NCBI GenBank assembly: GCA_041389885.1
Contig: JAWKRB010000006.1
Coordinates: 292,634 to 356,633 of the forward strand
Length of the DNA stretch: 64,000 nucleotides
DNA from: JAWKRB01 sp041389885
GTDB lineage: Bacteria > Myxococcota_A > Polyangia > Polyangiales > Ga0077539
Reading direction: 5' to 3'
The translations under genes and the position numbers were made by a program. Numbering within the stretch: position 1 is the stretch's first letter; each line of letters begins with the position of its first letter. The notes below the pieces were generated by a model. That model made no database searches and had not been told where the DNA came from. It saw only the letters and a list, made by a program, of their open reading frames with translations. Positions 41,371-49,953 of the stretch are shown here, in pieces.

Positions 41371-42690
41371 TTGATTCCGAGATACACCCCCAGTGACTTC
41401 GAGGCCCTCTGGTCGGCGTCGAGGCGCTACGAGACCTGGCTCGCCGTGGAGCTCGCGGCCTGCGAGGCGATGGAGGCGGAGGGCCTCGTCCCCGAGGGCA
41501 CCGCCGAGGGCGTTCGCGCCGCCTCGCCCCGCCTCGACCCCGCGCGCATCGACGCGATCGAGGCCGAGACTCGCCACGACGTGATCGCCTTCCTCGCCCA
41601 CGTCGAGGAGCAGGTGGGGGCGCCCGCGCGCTGGCTCCACCGGGGCATGACCTCGAGCGACGTGCTCGACACCTCCCTCGCGATGCTGCTCCGGGACGCG
41701 GTCGACCGGATCCTGCTCCGGTTCGACCCGCTCCTCGACGCCCTCGCCCCGCGCATCGAGGAGCACCGTCGCACGCCGATGATCGCGCGCTCCCACGGGA
41801 TTCACGCCGAGCCCATCACCTTCGGCCAGGTGCTCGCGGGGCACTATGCCGAGTTCGTGCGCGCCCGCGCGCGCCTCGAGGCCGCCCGCCACGAGATCGC
41901 CGTGGGCACGCTCTCCGGCGCGGTCGGCACCTACGCGCACCTCGGCACCGCCGTCGAGGCGCGCGCGCTCGCCGCGCTCGGCCTGCGCGCGGAGACCGTG
42001 CCGACGCAGGTGGTCCCCCGAGACCGCCACGCCGCGCTCTTCACCGCGCTGGCGGTGGCGGCGGGGGCGATCGAGCGGTTCGCGGTGCAGGTGCGCCACT
42101 GGCAGCGCTCGGAGGTCGGCGAGGCCGAGGAGCCCTTCAGCAAGGGGCAGAAGGGGTCGAGCGCCATGCCGCACAAGCGCAACCCCATCGCCTCGGAGAA
42201 CCTCTGCGGCCTCGCGCGCATGATGCGGGCCTACGCCGGCGCCGCGCTCGAGAACGCCGCCCTGTGGCACGAGCGAGACATCTCCCACTCCTCGGCGGAG
42301 CGGATGATCGCCCCCGACGCGACCACCACCCTGGCCTTCATGCTCGACCGCGTCACGCGGCTCATCGCGGGGCTCGTGGTCTACCCCGAGCGCATGCGAG
42401 AGAACCTCGACCGCGCGCGCGGGCTCTGGGCCAGCGAGGGCGTGCTCCTCGCGCTGGTCTCGACCGGCGTGGCGCGGCAGGAGGCGTACGGGTGGGTGCA
42501 GCGCAGCGCGATGCGCGCCTGGCGGGCAGAGGGTGACTTTCGCGCGCTGCTGGGCGACGACCCGGACGTGCGGGCGCGCCTCGACCCCGCGCGCCTCGAC
42601 GCGTGCTTCGACCTCGCGCACGCGCTCCGTCACGTCGACGAGGTGATCGACCGGGCCCTCGCCTTGCGCACCCGCGCGGGCGGGGCGTAG
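41371..42690 (+). CDS. purB: adenylosuccinate lyase
   Basis: A 439-residue fumarase/aspartase-superfamily lyase acting twice in purine synthesis (SAICAR to AICAR, and adenylosuccinate to AMP). Signature loop: KGSSAMPHKRNPIASENL with the catalytic Ser. Other family motifs are WLHRGMTSSDVLDT and IARSHGIHAEPITFG. The start is TTG 41371, with GAGG 7 bp upstream; the protein opens MIPRYTPSDFEALWS as PurB does. It is followed by purC (16-bp gap) and purS, forming a purine operon. Confidence 0.96.
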   Translation: MIPRYTPSDFEALWSASRRYETWLAVELAACEAMEAEGLVPEGTAEGVRAASPRLDPARIDAIEAETRHDVIAFLAHVEEQVGAPARWLHRGMTSSDVLDTSLAMLLRDAVDRILLRFDPLLDALAPRIEEHRRTPMIARSHGIHAEPITFGQVLAGHYAEFVRARARLEAARHEIAVGTLSGAVGTYAHLGTAVEARALAALGLRAETVPTQVVPRDRHAALFTALAVAAGAIERFAVQVRHWQRSEVGEAEEPFSKGQKGSSAMPHKRNPIASENLCGLARMMRAYAGAALENAALWHERDISHSSAERMIAPDATTTLAFMLDRVTRLIAGLVVYPERMRENLDRARGLWASEGVLLALVSTGVARQEAYGWVQRSAMRAWRAEGDFRALLGDDPDVRARLDPARLDACFDLAHALRHVDEVIDRALALRTRAGGA

Positions 42691-42706
42691 AGACCCGAAG
42701 GACGCC

Positions 42707-43690
42707 ATGGTCGACGACGCCACGCTCACCCTCGCGCTGCAGCATCCCCTCGACGGCGTCGAGCTTACGGGGGGTGGGGTCTACCGCGGCAAGGTCCGCG
42801 ACAACCTGTCGCTCGGCGACGGGCGCAGGGTGCTGGTCACCACCGATCGCATCAGCGCCTTCGACCGCGTGCTGGGCACGATCCCCTTCAAGGGTCAGGT
42901 GCTCTCCACGCTGGCGGCGTGGTGGTTCGAGCGCACCCGCGAGGTCGCGCCGAACCACTTTCTCGCCGCGCCCGACCCCAACGTGATCGTCGGCGTCGAC
43001 TGCGACCCGCTGCCGGTCGAGGTCGTCGTGCGGGCCTACCTCACGGGGGTGACCAGCACCTCGGTGTGGACCGCCTACGCCCGCGGCGAGCGGCGCTTCT
43101 GCGGCCACGCGCTGCCCGACGGGCTCGAGAAGAACGACCCGCTCCCCGAGGCGATCGTGACGCCGAGCACCAAGGCGCCCAAGGGCGGCCACGACGTCTC
43201 CGTCTCGGCCGACGAGCTCGTCGCCCGCGGGGTGATCTCCGCGGGCGAGATGCGCGCCGTGAGCGAGCGCGCGCTCGCGCTCTTCGCCGAGGGGAGCCGG
43301 CGGTGCGCGGCGCGGGGGCTGATCCTCGTCGACACGAAGTACGAGTTCGGGCGGGCGCCGTCGGGGGAGATCCTGGTGATCGACGAGGTGCACACCCCCG
43401 ACTCGTCGCGCTTCTGGTTCGCCGACAGCTACGCCGAGCGGCGCGCGCGCGGCGCGGAGCCGCAGAGCCTCGACAAGGAGTACGTCCGTCGCTGGCTCGC
43501 GGAGAGGGACTACGCGGGGGAGGGGCCCGCGCCAGAGCTCCCCGCCGAGGTGCGCCTCGAGGCGGCCCGGAGGTACATCGACGCGTTCGAGCGGATCACC
43601 GGTGAGCCGTTCGTGCCTGACACCCGCCCGCCGCGACCGCGCATCGCGGCGGCGATCGACGCGCTGCGCCCCAAGACGGAGGATCGTTGA
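42707..43690 (+). CDS. purC: phosphoribosylaminoimidazole-succinocarboxamide synthase
   Basis: A 327-residue SAICAR synthetase joining CAIR and aspartate with ATP. Motifs: VYRGKVRDNLSLGDGR (substrate/ATP loop), TDRISAFDRVLG, LVDTKYEFGRAPSGEILVID and DEVHTPDSSRFW. The C-terminal extension compared with the 240-residue enzymes matches the longer bacterial/yeast-like form. Its TGA overlaps the ATG of purS by one base. Confidence 0.96.
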   Translation: MVDDATLTLALQHPLDGVELTGGGVYRGKVRDNLSLGDGRRVLVTTDRISAFDRVLGTIPFKGQVLSTLAAWWFERTREVAPNHFLAAPDPNVIVGVDCDPLPVEVVVRAYLTGVTSTSVWTAYARGERRFCGHALPDGLEKNDPLPEAIVTPSTKAPKGGHDVSVSADELVARGVISAGEMRAVSERALALFAEGSRRCAARGLILVDTKYEFGRAPSGEILVIDEVHTPDSSRFWFADSYAERRARGAEPQSLDKEYVRRWLAERDYAGEGPAPELPAEVRLEAARRYIDAFERITGEPFVPDTRPPRPRIAAAIDALRPKTEDR

Positions 43691-43947
43691 TGCGAGCCAG
43701 GGTTTTCGTGACGTTGAAGCGCGAGGTGCTCGACCCGCAGGGCGAGGCCGTGCGCCGGGGGCTCCAGAGCCTCGGCATCGAGGGGATCGGCGACGTGCGG
43801 GTCGGGAAGGTGATCGACATCGAGCTGAGCGAGTCGACCGCCGAGCCCGAGGCGGTGCTGCGCGACGCGGCGCGGCGCCTCCTCGCCAACGGGGTCATCG
43901 AAGACTTTCACGTCGAGCTGCCGCCGAAGGCCCCGCAGGGCGTGTGA
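43690..43947 (+). CDS. purS: phosphoribosylformylglycinamidine synthase subunit PurS
   Basis: An 85-residue PurS, the small subunit of the three-part FGAM synthase (PurS-PurQ-PurL). Typical sequence: RARVFVTLKREVLDPQGEAV, LQSLGIEGIGDVRVGKVIDI and a C-terminal ANGVIEDFHVEL. ATG 43690 overlaps the purC stop (TGATG), so it is translationally coupled. purQ and purL do not follow; they must lie elsewhere. Confidence 0.92.
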   Translation: MRARVFVTLKREVLDPQGEAVRRGLQSLGIEGIGDVRVGKVIDIELSESTAEPEAVLRDAARRLLANGVIEDFHVELPPKAPQGV

Positions 43948-44498
43948 GCGCTCGAGCCTCCCACATCGCCCTCGGGCTCATGCTCGCCGGGTGCGCAGAC
44001 GGGGGGGCGACTGCGCAAGACGCGGGGCGCTTCGACGTGCGCGAGGCCGCGATCGCGCCGCTGGACGCGCCGAAGCCCCCGCGAGACGTCGCCGCGCCCA
44101 GCGTCGATGTCCGCGGCGCCGACGCGCCGGCGCGGGCCGACGTCGGGGCGCTCGACGCGCAGGGCACGACGCCACCACAGTCCTGCATCGATGTCGCGAA
44201 CGAGCACGCCGCGGCGGTGCGCGAGGCGCAGCGGTGCCTCATCGACGCCGACTGCGACGCGCGGGTGTGCGAGACGCTCTGCTGCGCGTGCGAGGTGTAC
44301 GTGCGCGGCGCGTCGGGCGAGGCCGCGCTGGCGCGCGCGATCGCGGCGCGGGCCGACGCGGTGGCGTGCGTGTCGACGCTGCAGTGCCCGCGCGTGCCCT
44401 GCGAGCGACCCAGCCGCGCGGTGTGCTCCAGCGCGGGGCGCTGTGTGACGCTGCGGGGCGCGGCCGACGACGCTGGGGTCTTCGACGCGACGCCTTGA
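43944..44498 (+). CDS. Cys-rich lipoprotein coupled to purS
   Basis: A 184-residue protein from GTG 43944 (GTGA overlap with the purS stop). Signal SHIALGLMLAGCADG has a lipobox; an Asp/Ala/Pro linker follows and then a Cys-rich domain (CLIDADCDARVCETLCCACE, then VACVSTLQCPRVPCERP). Such domains with CxxDxDC patterns are common in myxobacterial surface proteins. The overlap with purine genes is probably only compact packing. The -35 of the next promoter lies at its stop codon. Confidence 0.75.
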   Translation: MSARASHIALGLMLAGCADGGATAQDAGRFDVREAAIAPLDAPKPPRDVAAPSVDVRGADAPARADVGALDAQGTTPPQSCIDVANEHAAAVREAQRCLIDADCDARVCETLCCACEVYVRGASGEAALARAIAARADAVACVSTLQCPRVPCERPSRAVCSSAGRCVTLRGAADDAGVFDATP

Positions 44499-44522
44499 CA
44501 CACCGCGCGGCTCTCGTAGCGT
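44495..44522 (+). promoter_or_regulatory. probable promoter of proS
   Basis: Consensus TTGACA at 44495-44500 is followed after 16 bp by TAGCGT at 44517-44522, a weak -10. It directly precedes the hairpin and start of proS. Confidence 0.45.
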
Positions 44523-44525
44523 GCG

Positions 44526-44549
44526 CCTCCCGCCGGGACCGGCGGGAGG
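44526..44549 (+). promoter_or_regulatory. 9-bp GC hairpin in the proS leader
   Basis: CCTCCCGCC (44526-44534), loop GGGACC, and GGCGGGAGG (44541-44549) form a perfect nine-pair stem just after the predicted transcription start and 15 bp before the proS ATG. The 3' arm contains GGGAGG, so the stem could sequester a ribosome-binding sequence or stabilise the 5' end. No T tract follows, so it is not a terminator. Confidence 0.55.
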
Positions 44550-44564
44550 ACTCGAGAGCCCACG

Positions 44565-46325
44565 ATGCGATACGCGCGCTGCTTCATCCCCACCCTCCGC
44601 GAAGACCCCGCCGAGGCGCGAAAGAACCCCTCTCACCGCCTGCTGCTGCGGGCGGGCTACATCCGCCAGGTCGGCGCGGGGATCTACGAGTTCCTCCCCC
44701 TCGGCCTGCGCGTGCTGCGCCGGGTCGAGGCGATCGTGCGCGAGGAGATGGACCGCGCCGGCGCCCTCGAGGTCGCGATGCCCGCGCTGCTCCCCGCGGA
44801 GCTCTTCAAAGAGACCGGTCGCTGGGACCTCTTCGGCTCGACGCTGTTTCGCCTGCGCGACCAGAAGGGGCACGACCACCACCTCGGACCGACCCACGAG
44901 GAGGTCATCACCGACATGGTGCGCGCGTCGGTGCGCTCGTACCGCCAGCTCCCGGTGAACCTCTACCAGATCCAGTGGAAGTTCCGCGACGAGGCGCGCC
45001 CCCGCGCGGGCCTGCTGCGCTGCCGCGAGTTCTTGATGAAGGACGCGTACAGCTTCGACGTCGACGAGGCCGGCGCGCTCCGGAGCTACCACGCCATGCG
45101 CGCGGCGTACGAGCGCGTCTTTCGCCGCGTGGGCCTGCGCTACGTCGTGGTCGCCGCCGACAGCGGCGCGATGGGCGGCAGCACCAGCGCCGAGTTTCAG
45201 ATCCTTGCCGAGACCGGTGAGGACGCCATCGTCGTGTGCCCCGCGTGCAACTACGCGGCGACCGTGGAGGCCGCGACGGCGCAGCACGCCGAGGCCGACC
45301 TCGCCGCCGACGCCTCGCGCTCCGCCGCGGTCGAGGTGGCCACTCCGGGCAAGCGCACCATCGAAGACGTCGCGGAATTTCTCGGCGTCGCGACGAGCCA
45401 GACCGTGAAGGCGGGCGCCTACATGTTCGGCGCCGCGCAGGGCGACCCCGGCCGCCTCGCCGTCGCCTTCGTGCGCGGCGACCGTCGCTTCAACGAGGTC
45501 GCGCTCGCGCGCGAGCTCGGCGCGCAGTGGATCCGCGCCGCCGAAGACGACGAGCTCTCCGCGCGCGGCGTCCACGCGGGGTACGTGGGGCCGCTGGGCC
45601 TCTCCGCGAAGGTCGACGTCGCGCTCGTCGACGCCGAGATCGGCGCCTCGAGCGATGTCGTCGTCGGCGCGAACCGCCCTGGGTTTCACCTCAGGGGCGC
45701 CGACCTCAGGGTCGCCCTCGACGAGCTCGGCGACCGCGGCCGCGTCGCGAGCGTGCGCGCGGTGGGGCGCGGCGACGCCTGCCCGGCCTGCGGCGCCGCC
45801 CTGGAGGAGTACAAGGGCATCGAGGGCGGTCACGTCTTCGTGCTCGGCACGCACTACACCGCGAAGATGGGCGCGCGATTCCTCGACGAGAAGGGGGTCG
45901 AGCGCGACGTGGTGATGGGCTGCTACGGCATCGGCGTGTCGCGCCTCGTCGCGGCGGCGGTCGAGCAGCGGCACGACGCCGACGGATTGAGCTGGCCGAT
46001 GTCCATCGCGCCCTACCACGTCATCGTCACCCCGCTCTCCCTCGACGGGGCGGTGGGCGAGGCGGCCGCGTCGCTCTACGAGGGGCTTCGTCGACGCGGC
46101 GTCGACGTGCTCTTCGACGACCGCGACGAGCGGCCCGGGGTGAAGTTCAAAGACGCCGACCTCTTGGGGATCCCCCTGCGCGTCACCGTCGGCAAGAAGT
46201 CCCTCGACCAGGGCAAGGTCGAGCTCAAGACCCGCGGCAACCCCGCGGTCGAGCTGGTCGACCTCGACGCCGCGGAGGAGCTCCTCGTCGCGCGCATTCG
46301 TTCTGCCCTGACCGAGTCGGCCTGA
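44565..46325 (+). CDS. proS: proline-tRNA ligase
   Basis: A 586-residue class II aminoacyl-tRNA synthetase of the bacterial type. Motif 1/2/3 regions are visible: SHRLLLRAGYIRQVGAGIYE, HLGPTHEEVITDMVR, QIQWKFRDEARPRAGLLRCR, and GCYGIGVSRLVAAAVEQ. The YbaK-like editing insertion spans about residues 225-385 (GVATSQTVKAGAY, VAFVRGDRRFNEV). The C-terminal anticodon-binding domain ends with VELVDLDAAEELL. The length fits E. coli ProS (572). It has its own promoter and leader hairpin. Confidence 0.96.
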   Translation: MRYARCFIPTLREDPAEARKNPSHRLLLRAGYIRQVGAGIYEFLPLGLRVLRRVEAIVREEMDRAGALEVAMPALLPAELFKETGRWDLFGSTLFRLRDQKGHDHHLGPTHEEVITDMVRASVRSYRQLPVNLYQIQWKFRDEARPRAGLLRCREFLMKDAYSFDVDEAGALRSYHAMRAAYERVFRRVGLRYVVVAADSGAMGGSTSAEFQILAETGEDAIVVCPACNYAATVEAATAQHAEADLAADASRSAAVEVATPGKRTIEDVAEFLGVATSQTVKAGAYMFGAAQGDPGRLAVAFVRGDRRFNEVALARELGAQWIRAAEDDELSARGVHAGYVGPLGLSAKVDVALVDAEIGASSDVVVGANRPGFHLRGADLRVALDELGDRGRVASVRAVGRGDACPACGAALEEYKGIEGGHVFVLGTHYTAKMGARFLDEKGVERDVVMGCYGIGVSRLVAAAVEQRHDADGLSWPMSIAPYHVIVTPLSLDGAVGEAAASLYEGLRRRGVDVLFDDRDERPGVKFKDADLLGIPLRVTVGKKSLDQGKVELKTRGNPAVELVDLDAAEELLVARIRSALTESA

Positions 46326-46444
46326 GGACGCTCCCTCCGGTGCCCATCCCGCCCTCGCGCCCCGCGCCCCCTTCGCACACCGGGACCTCGCGGGCGCGAG
46401 ATCGCACGGTCGATCCCCCATCGAGTCGGAGAGCGAGGCTCGCC

Positions 46445-47197
46445 ATGGACGAGGCCACCCGCGAGCTCGTCGCCGCGCTGGGTCATTCCTTTCGTGACGC
46501 CTCGCTGCTGCACGAGGCGTTGACGCACCGCTCCGCGGCCTTCGAGGCGTCGAGCGCGAAGCGCGGCAAGGCGCTTCGCGACAACGAGCGCATGGAGTTC
46601 CTCGGAGACTCGGTGCTGGCCCTGGTGGTGAGCGACGCGCTGTGGCGCAGCGTGCCGGGCGCCGTCGAGGGAGAGCTCACCCGCATGCGCGCGGCCGTGG
46701 TCAATGAGCGCACCCTCGCGCGCGTCGCGACGGAGCTGAAGCTGGGCGACGCGCTGCGCCTGGGCAAGGGCGAGGAGCGCACGGGAGGTCGGAGCAAGCC
46801 CTCCCTCCTCGCCAACGCGCTCGAGGCGCTCTTCGCGGCGGTCTACCTCGACGGGGGCATCGACGCGGCGCGCCCGCTCATCGAGCGCCTGCTCGCGGGT
46901 GAGCTCGCCGAGGTGACCTCGCGCGCGTCGGGCGAAGAGCGCTCGAACGTCGACGAGAAGTCGATGTTCCAGGAGCTCATTCAGGCCCGCTACGGGTCGA
47001 CCCCGCGGTACGAGGTGGTCAAGACCGAGGGGCCCGACCACGACCGGCTCTGGACCGTCGAGGTCATCGCCGCCGAGACCATTCGCGCGCAGGGCACCGG
47101 GCGCAGCAAGAAGATCGCCGAGCAGCAGGCGGCGCGACGCGCGCGCGAGTCGATCGCGGCCGCGCCCGCCCCAGGAGCGCCCCCCGACCGCGGCTGA
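46445..47197 (+). CDS. rnc: ribonuclease III
   Basis: A 250-residue double-strand-specific endoribonuclease. The catalytic signature is NERMEFLGDSVLALVVSD; the second acidic cluster is in ANALEALFAAVYLDGG. The dsRNA-binding domain (about 170-235) contains MFQELIQARYGSTPRYEVV and GRSKKIAEQQAARRA. ATG 46445 has a GAGG upstream. It processes rRNA and, in other bacteria, the rpsO-pnp transcript. Confidence 0.94.
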   Translation: MDEATRELVAALGHSFRDASLLHEALTHRSAAFEASSAKRGKALRDNERMEFLGDSVLALVVSDALWRSVPGAVEGELTRMRAAVVNERTLARVATELKLGDALRLGKGEERTGGRSKPSLLANALEALFAAVYLDGGIDAARPLIERLLAGELAEVTSRASGEERSNVDEKSMFQELIQARYGSTPRYEVVKTEGPDHDRLWTVEVIAAETIRAQGTGRSKKIAEQQAARRARESIAAAPAPGAPPDRG

Positions 47198-47246
47198 ACG
47201 CACAAACTGTCCTCGTCGGGCCGATGGGTGCTTGGCTACGGGGGAG

Positions 47247-47702
47247 ATGTCCACCCTCGCCGTTCTCCGCCTCGACCACGCCCTCGGCCTGCCGCTGCCG
47301 ACCTACGCCACCGCGGGCGCCGCGGGCCTCGACCTGCGCGCCGCCGTGCCCGAGGGCAGGCCCCTTCGGCTGGAGCCGGGCGAGCGCGCGGCGATCCCCA
47401 CGGGCCTCTGCCTCTGCATCCCCGAGGGCTTCGAGGGGCAGGTGCGGGCGCGCTCGGGCCGCGCGCTGCGCGAGGGCCTCGCGATGCTCAACGCGCCGGG
47501 GACCATCGACGCCGACTACCGCGGCGAGGTGATGGTGCTCGCGGTGAACCTCGGGCAGGCGACCCTGGAGGTGCAGCGCGGCGACCGCGTCGCGCAGCTC
47601 GTGATCGCGCCGGTCGCGCGCGTCGAGGTCGCCGAGGTGCAGAGCCTCGAAGGCTGGAGCTCTGAGCGAGGCGCCTCGGGCTTTGGCTCCACCGGTCGGT
47701 GA
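47247..47702 (+). CDS. dut: deoxyuridine 5'-triphosphate nucleotidohydrolase
   Basis: A 151-residue trimeric dUTPase hydrolysing dUTP to dUMP and pyrophosphate. Motifs in order: AGAAGLDLRAAVP (I), ARSGRALREGLAMLN (II), GTIDADYRGEVMVLAVN (III), RGDRVAQLVI (IV) and the C-terminal P-loop-like SERGASGFGSTGR (V). All five are intact. Start ATG 47247; GGGGGAG lies just before it. It is downstream of rnc. Confidence 0.95.
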   Translation: MSTLAVLRLDHALGLPLPTYATAGAAGLDLRAAVPEGRPLRLEPGERAAIPTGLCLCIPEGFEGQVRARSGRALREGLAMLNAPGTIDADYRGEVMVLAVNLGQATLEVQRGDRVAQLVIAPVARVEVAEVQSLEGWSSERGASGFGSTGR

Positions 47703-47756
47703 ACGGCGACGCTCCCGGGCGATCGGTGATAGCGTGAGCCGCTGGAGCGACCGTCG

Positions 47757-49514
47757 ATGAGCGCCCTCTGTCGGTATTGCAACGCACGCGTCGACCCTGG
47801 AGCGCAGAGCTGTCCGTCGTGTCACGCGGTCGTGGGCGGGCCGTCGCTCGCGTCGCCCAGGCCCCTCGCGCCTCGCCCGCCGCCCCCGCCCCAGGCGGCG
47901 ACGCTCTCGCACCGGGCGCGCCTCCCGCTGGGCCCCGTGAGCGGTCGTAGCGGACCGCCCCCGCCGCCTCCGCCGCGCCCCGCTCCGCCGCGCGCACCCC
48001 CGCCGCGCACGCCGCCTCCTCGTCCGCCGCCCTCGGCGCCGATCTCGAGCCGCCCCGCGCCTCCGCCGGGTGGCTCGGTCCCTGTGAGTCCGCCGACGGC
48101 CCCGCGTCGCTTCGAGATCGCGGCGCCGTCGAAGCACCCGCCCATCGGCGTCGAAGAAGACGGCGAGACCGCCAGCGTGATGACCAACCCTCTCTTGCGC
48201 CCGAGCGCGGGGGAGTGGCTCAAGGAGCGTTACGAGCTCCTTCGGGTGCTCGACGACGGGGTCTTCGGCACGACGTGGCAGGCGCGCGACGCGGAGACTG
48301 GCCGGCTCGTCGCGCTGAAGCTCGTGTCAGACGCCCTGGTGATGAACGAGGGTGAGCGGCGCGAGCTCGCGGCGGGCCTCGAGATGTTCTGCGGCCGCGC
48401 CCTCGCGGGCTGCGTGATGCCCCTGGAGACCGTGCTGATCCCCGGCGGAATCGGCGTGGTGTCGCCCCTCGTCGACGGCGTGTCGCTGCGGAGCGTGATG
48501 GACGCGCGGCTCGCCCGCGGCCACCGCTTCACGCCCGAGGAGTGCCTGCGCGTGCTCCTCGCGCTCGTGGCCGCGCTGCAGGCGCTGCACACGTCATCGC
48601 CCCACGGCGGGCTGCGGCCCGAGAACGTGCTGATCACCGAGCGCGGCGTGCTGCTCACCGACGGCGTGCTCGGCGTGAGCTTCCCGCCTGACCGCCTGAG
48701 CCAGCGCATCGCGAGGTACCGCCCGCGCGCCGCCGACTACTGCGCGCCGGAGCTCGCCCTGGGGCGGCGGCCGACCGCGAGCGCCGACCTCTTCGCGCTG
48801 GGGGCGCTCGCCGCCGAGCTCGCGGGGGGCAAGGCCTTCTCCGAGGGCCCCGACATCGCGTCGATTTCGCGGGAGCTCCACCGGGCCGTCGCGACGCTCC
48901 TCGACCGTGACCCCAGCCGGCGGCCTGGCGGCGTGCGCCTGCTCCTCGACGCGCTCACGGTGGCCGCGGGGCTCGATCAACGCCCCGCCGAGGCGCCGAT
49001 GCCCGTCCCCGAGAGCGTCCTGGCGACGTGCCTCCTGGGCGACGATGAGCCCCCCGCGCCGTCGAGCCCGGTCTCGATGAAGCCCCTGAGCGTCTTTCAG
49101 ACCCAGGACGACGCCGAGGTCGACGAGAACGACGAGCGCACCGTCGTCGGGCCGATCCCCACGGCGCCTCCGCACCGGAGCGCGCCTGAGCCCGAGGTGG
49201 TCGTCCCGGCGCCCTCGGTCGGGGGAGGGCGCCTCAGCGCCGCGACGGCGTCGCTCCCGCTGATTCGTCCCGATCACGCGGTCGCGCTCTCGGGGCCGCC
49301 TCCCAACATGAGCGTTCGCTCGGGGCCGCCTCCCACCATCGCCCCTTCGAGCGCCACCCTGAACGCCTTCGCGCAGCGCCCGTCTCCGCCGCGGCTGGGG
49401 CGCGCCGAGGTGCCGCTCACCACGTCCTTCGACGACGACGCGATCGATCCGAAGCTCCTGCGCGCCGCGCAGATGCTCTCAGAGGGGGGCCGCTCTCGAC
49501 GCGGCGATGGGTGA
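47757..49514 (+). CDS. zinc-ribbon pseudokinase
   Basis: A 585-residue protein. N-terminal zinc ribbon CRYCNARVDPGAQSCPSC, a long Pro-rich linker (about 30-105), a kinase-like domain (about 158-415) and a disordered C-terminal tail. The kinase fold is recognisable (YELLRVLDDGVFGTTWQARD, VALKLVSD retains the ATP-site Lys, APELALGRR), but the catalytic loop reads SPHGGLRPENVLI (no catalytic Asp) and the DFG position is LTDGVLGVSF. It should therefore lack phosphotransfer and act as a scaffold or sensor. ATG 47757. No membrane segment. Confidence 0.85.
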   Translation: MSALCRYCNARVDPGAQSCPSCHAVVGGPSLASPRPLAPRPPPPPQAATLSHRARLPLGPVSGRSGPPPPPPPRPAPPRAPPPRTPPPRPPPSAPISSRPAPPPGGSVPVSPPTAPRRFEIAAPSKHPPIGVEEDGETASVMTNPLLRPSAGEWLKERYELLRVLDDGVFGTTWQARDAETGRLVALKLVSDALVMNEGERRELAAGLEMFCGRALAGCVMPLETVLIPGGIGVVSPLVDGVSLRSVMDARLARGHRFTPEECLRVLLALVAALQALHTSSPHGGLRPENVLITERGVLLTDGVLGVSFPPDRLSQRIARYRPRAADYCAPELALGRRPTASADLFALGALAAELAGGKAFSEGPDIASISRELHRAVATLLDRDPSRRPGGVRLLLDALTVAAGLDQRPAEAPMPVPESVLATCLLGDDEPPAPSSPVSMKPLSVFQTQDDAEVDENDERTVVGPIPTAPPHRSAPEPEVVVPAPSVGGGRLSAATASLPLIRPDHAVALSGPPPNMSVRSGPPPTIAPSSATLNAFAQRPSPPRLGRAEVPLTTSFDDDAIDPKLLRAAQMLSEGGRSRRGDG

Positions 49515-49550
49515 GGGGGACCGCTCGGGGAAGAGGGGCGAGCGGTTCGG

Positions 49551-49883
49551 TCAGGCGAGGTGGGGGGCGATGAGGGCGACGAGCTTCGACTCGGGCGCGA
49601 GGCCGACCTGACGGGCGACCTCCTTGCCGCCCCGGAAGACGATGACCGTGGGCACGCCGCGGATGTTGAAGCGCGAGGGCGTGTCAGGGGACTCGTCGAT
49701 GTCGAGCTGGAGCACCTTGAGCTGGCCCGCGTGGCTCTGCGCGACCTTCTCGATGATGGGCTTGAGCGCCTTACACGGGCCACACCAGGTCGCCGTGAAA
49801 TCGAGGAGCACCGGAAGCTCGGACTGAAGGACCTCGGCCTCGAAGGTGCGGTCGCTGACGGATGGGATGAGGGTGGATGCCAT
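49551..49883 (-). CDS. trxA: thioredoxin
   Basis: A 110-residue thioredoxin with the redox motif FTATWCGPCKALKPI, the buried LDIDESPD acid region and the cis-Pro in IRGVPTVIVFRGG. The length and order match canonical TrxA, which reduces cytoplasmic disulphides. It is convergent with the pseudokinase gene (36-bp gap). Confidence 0.95.
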   Translation of the reverse strand: MASTLIPSVSDRTFEAEVLQSELPVLLDFTATWCGPCKALKPIIEKVAQSHAGQLKVLQLDIDESPDTPSRFNIRGVPTVIVFRGGKEVARQVGLAPESKLVALIAPHLA

Positions 49884-49953
49884 GCTGACCTCTGCGGTTC
49901 TTCGCGGCCCGCGCCGCGTGGGCCGAGCAAGATGGAGCGCGAGGGTGCGGGTG

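Noticed and set aside
43908..46421. Minus-strand frame of 837 codons opposite proS
   Set aside because: Antisense shadow of a strongly conserved synthetase gene.
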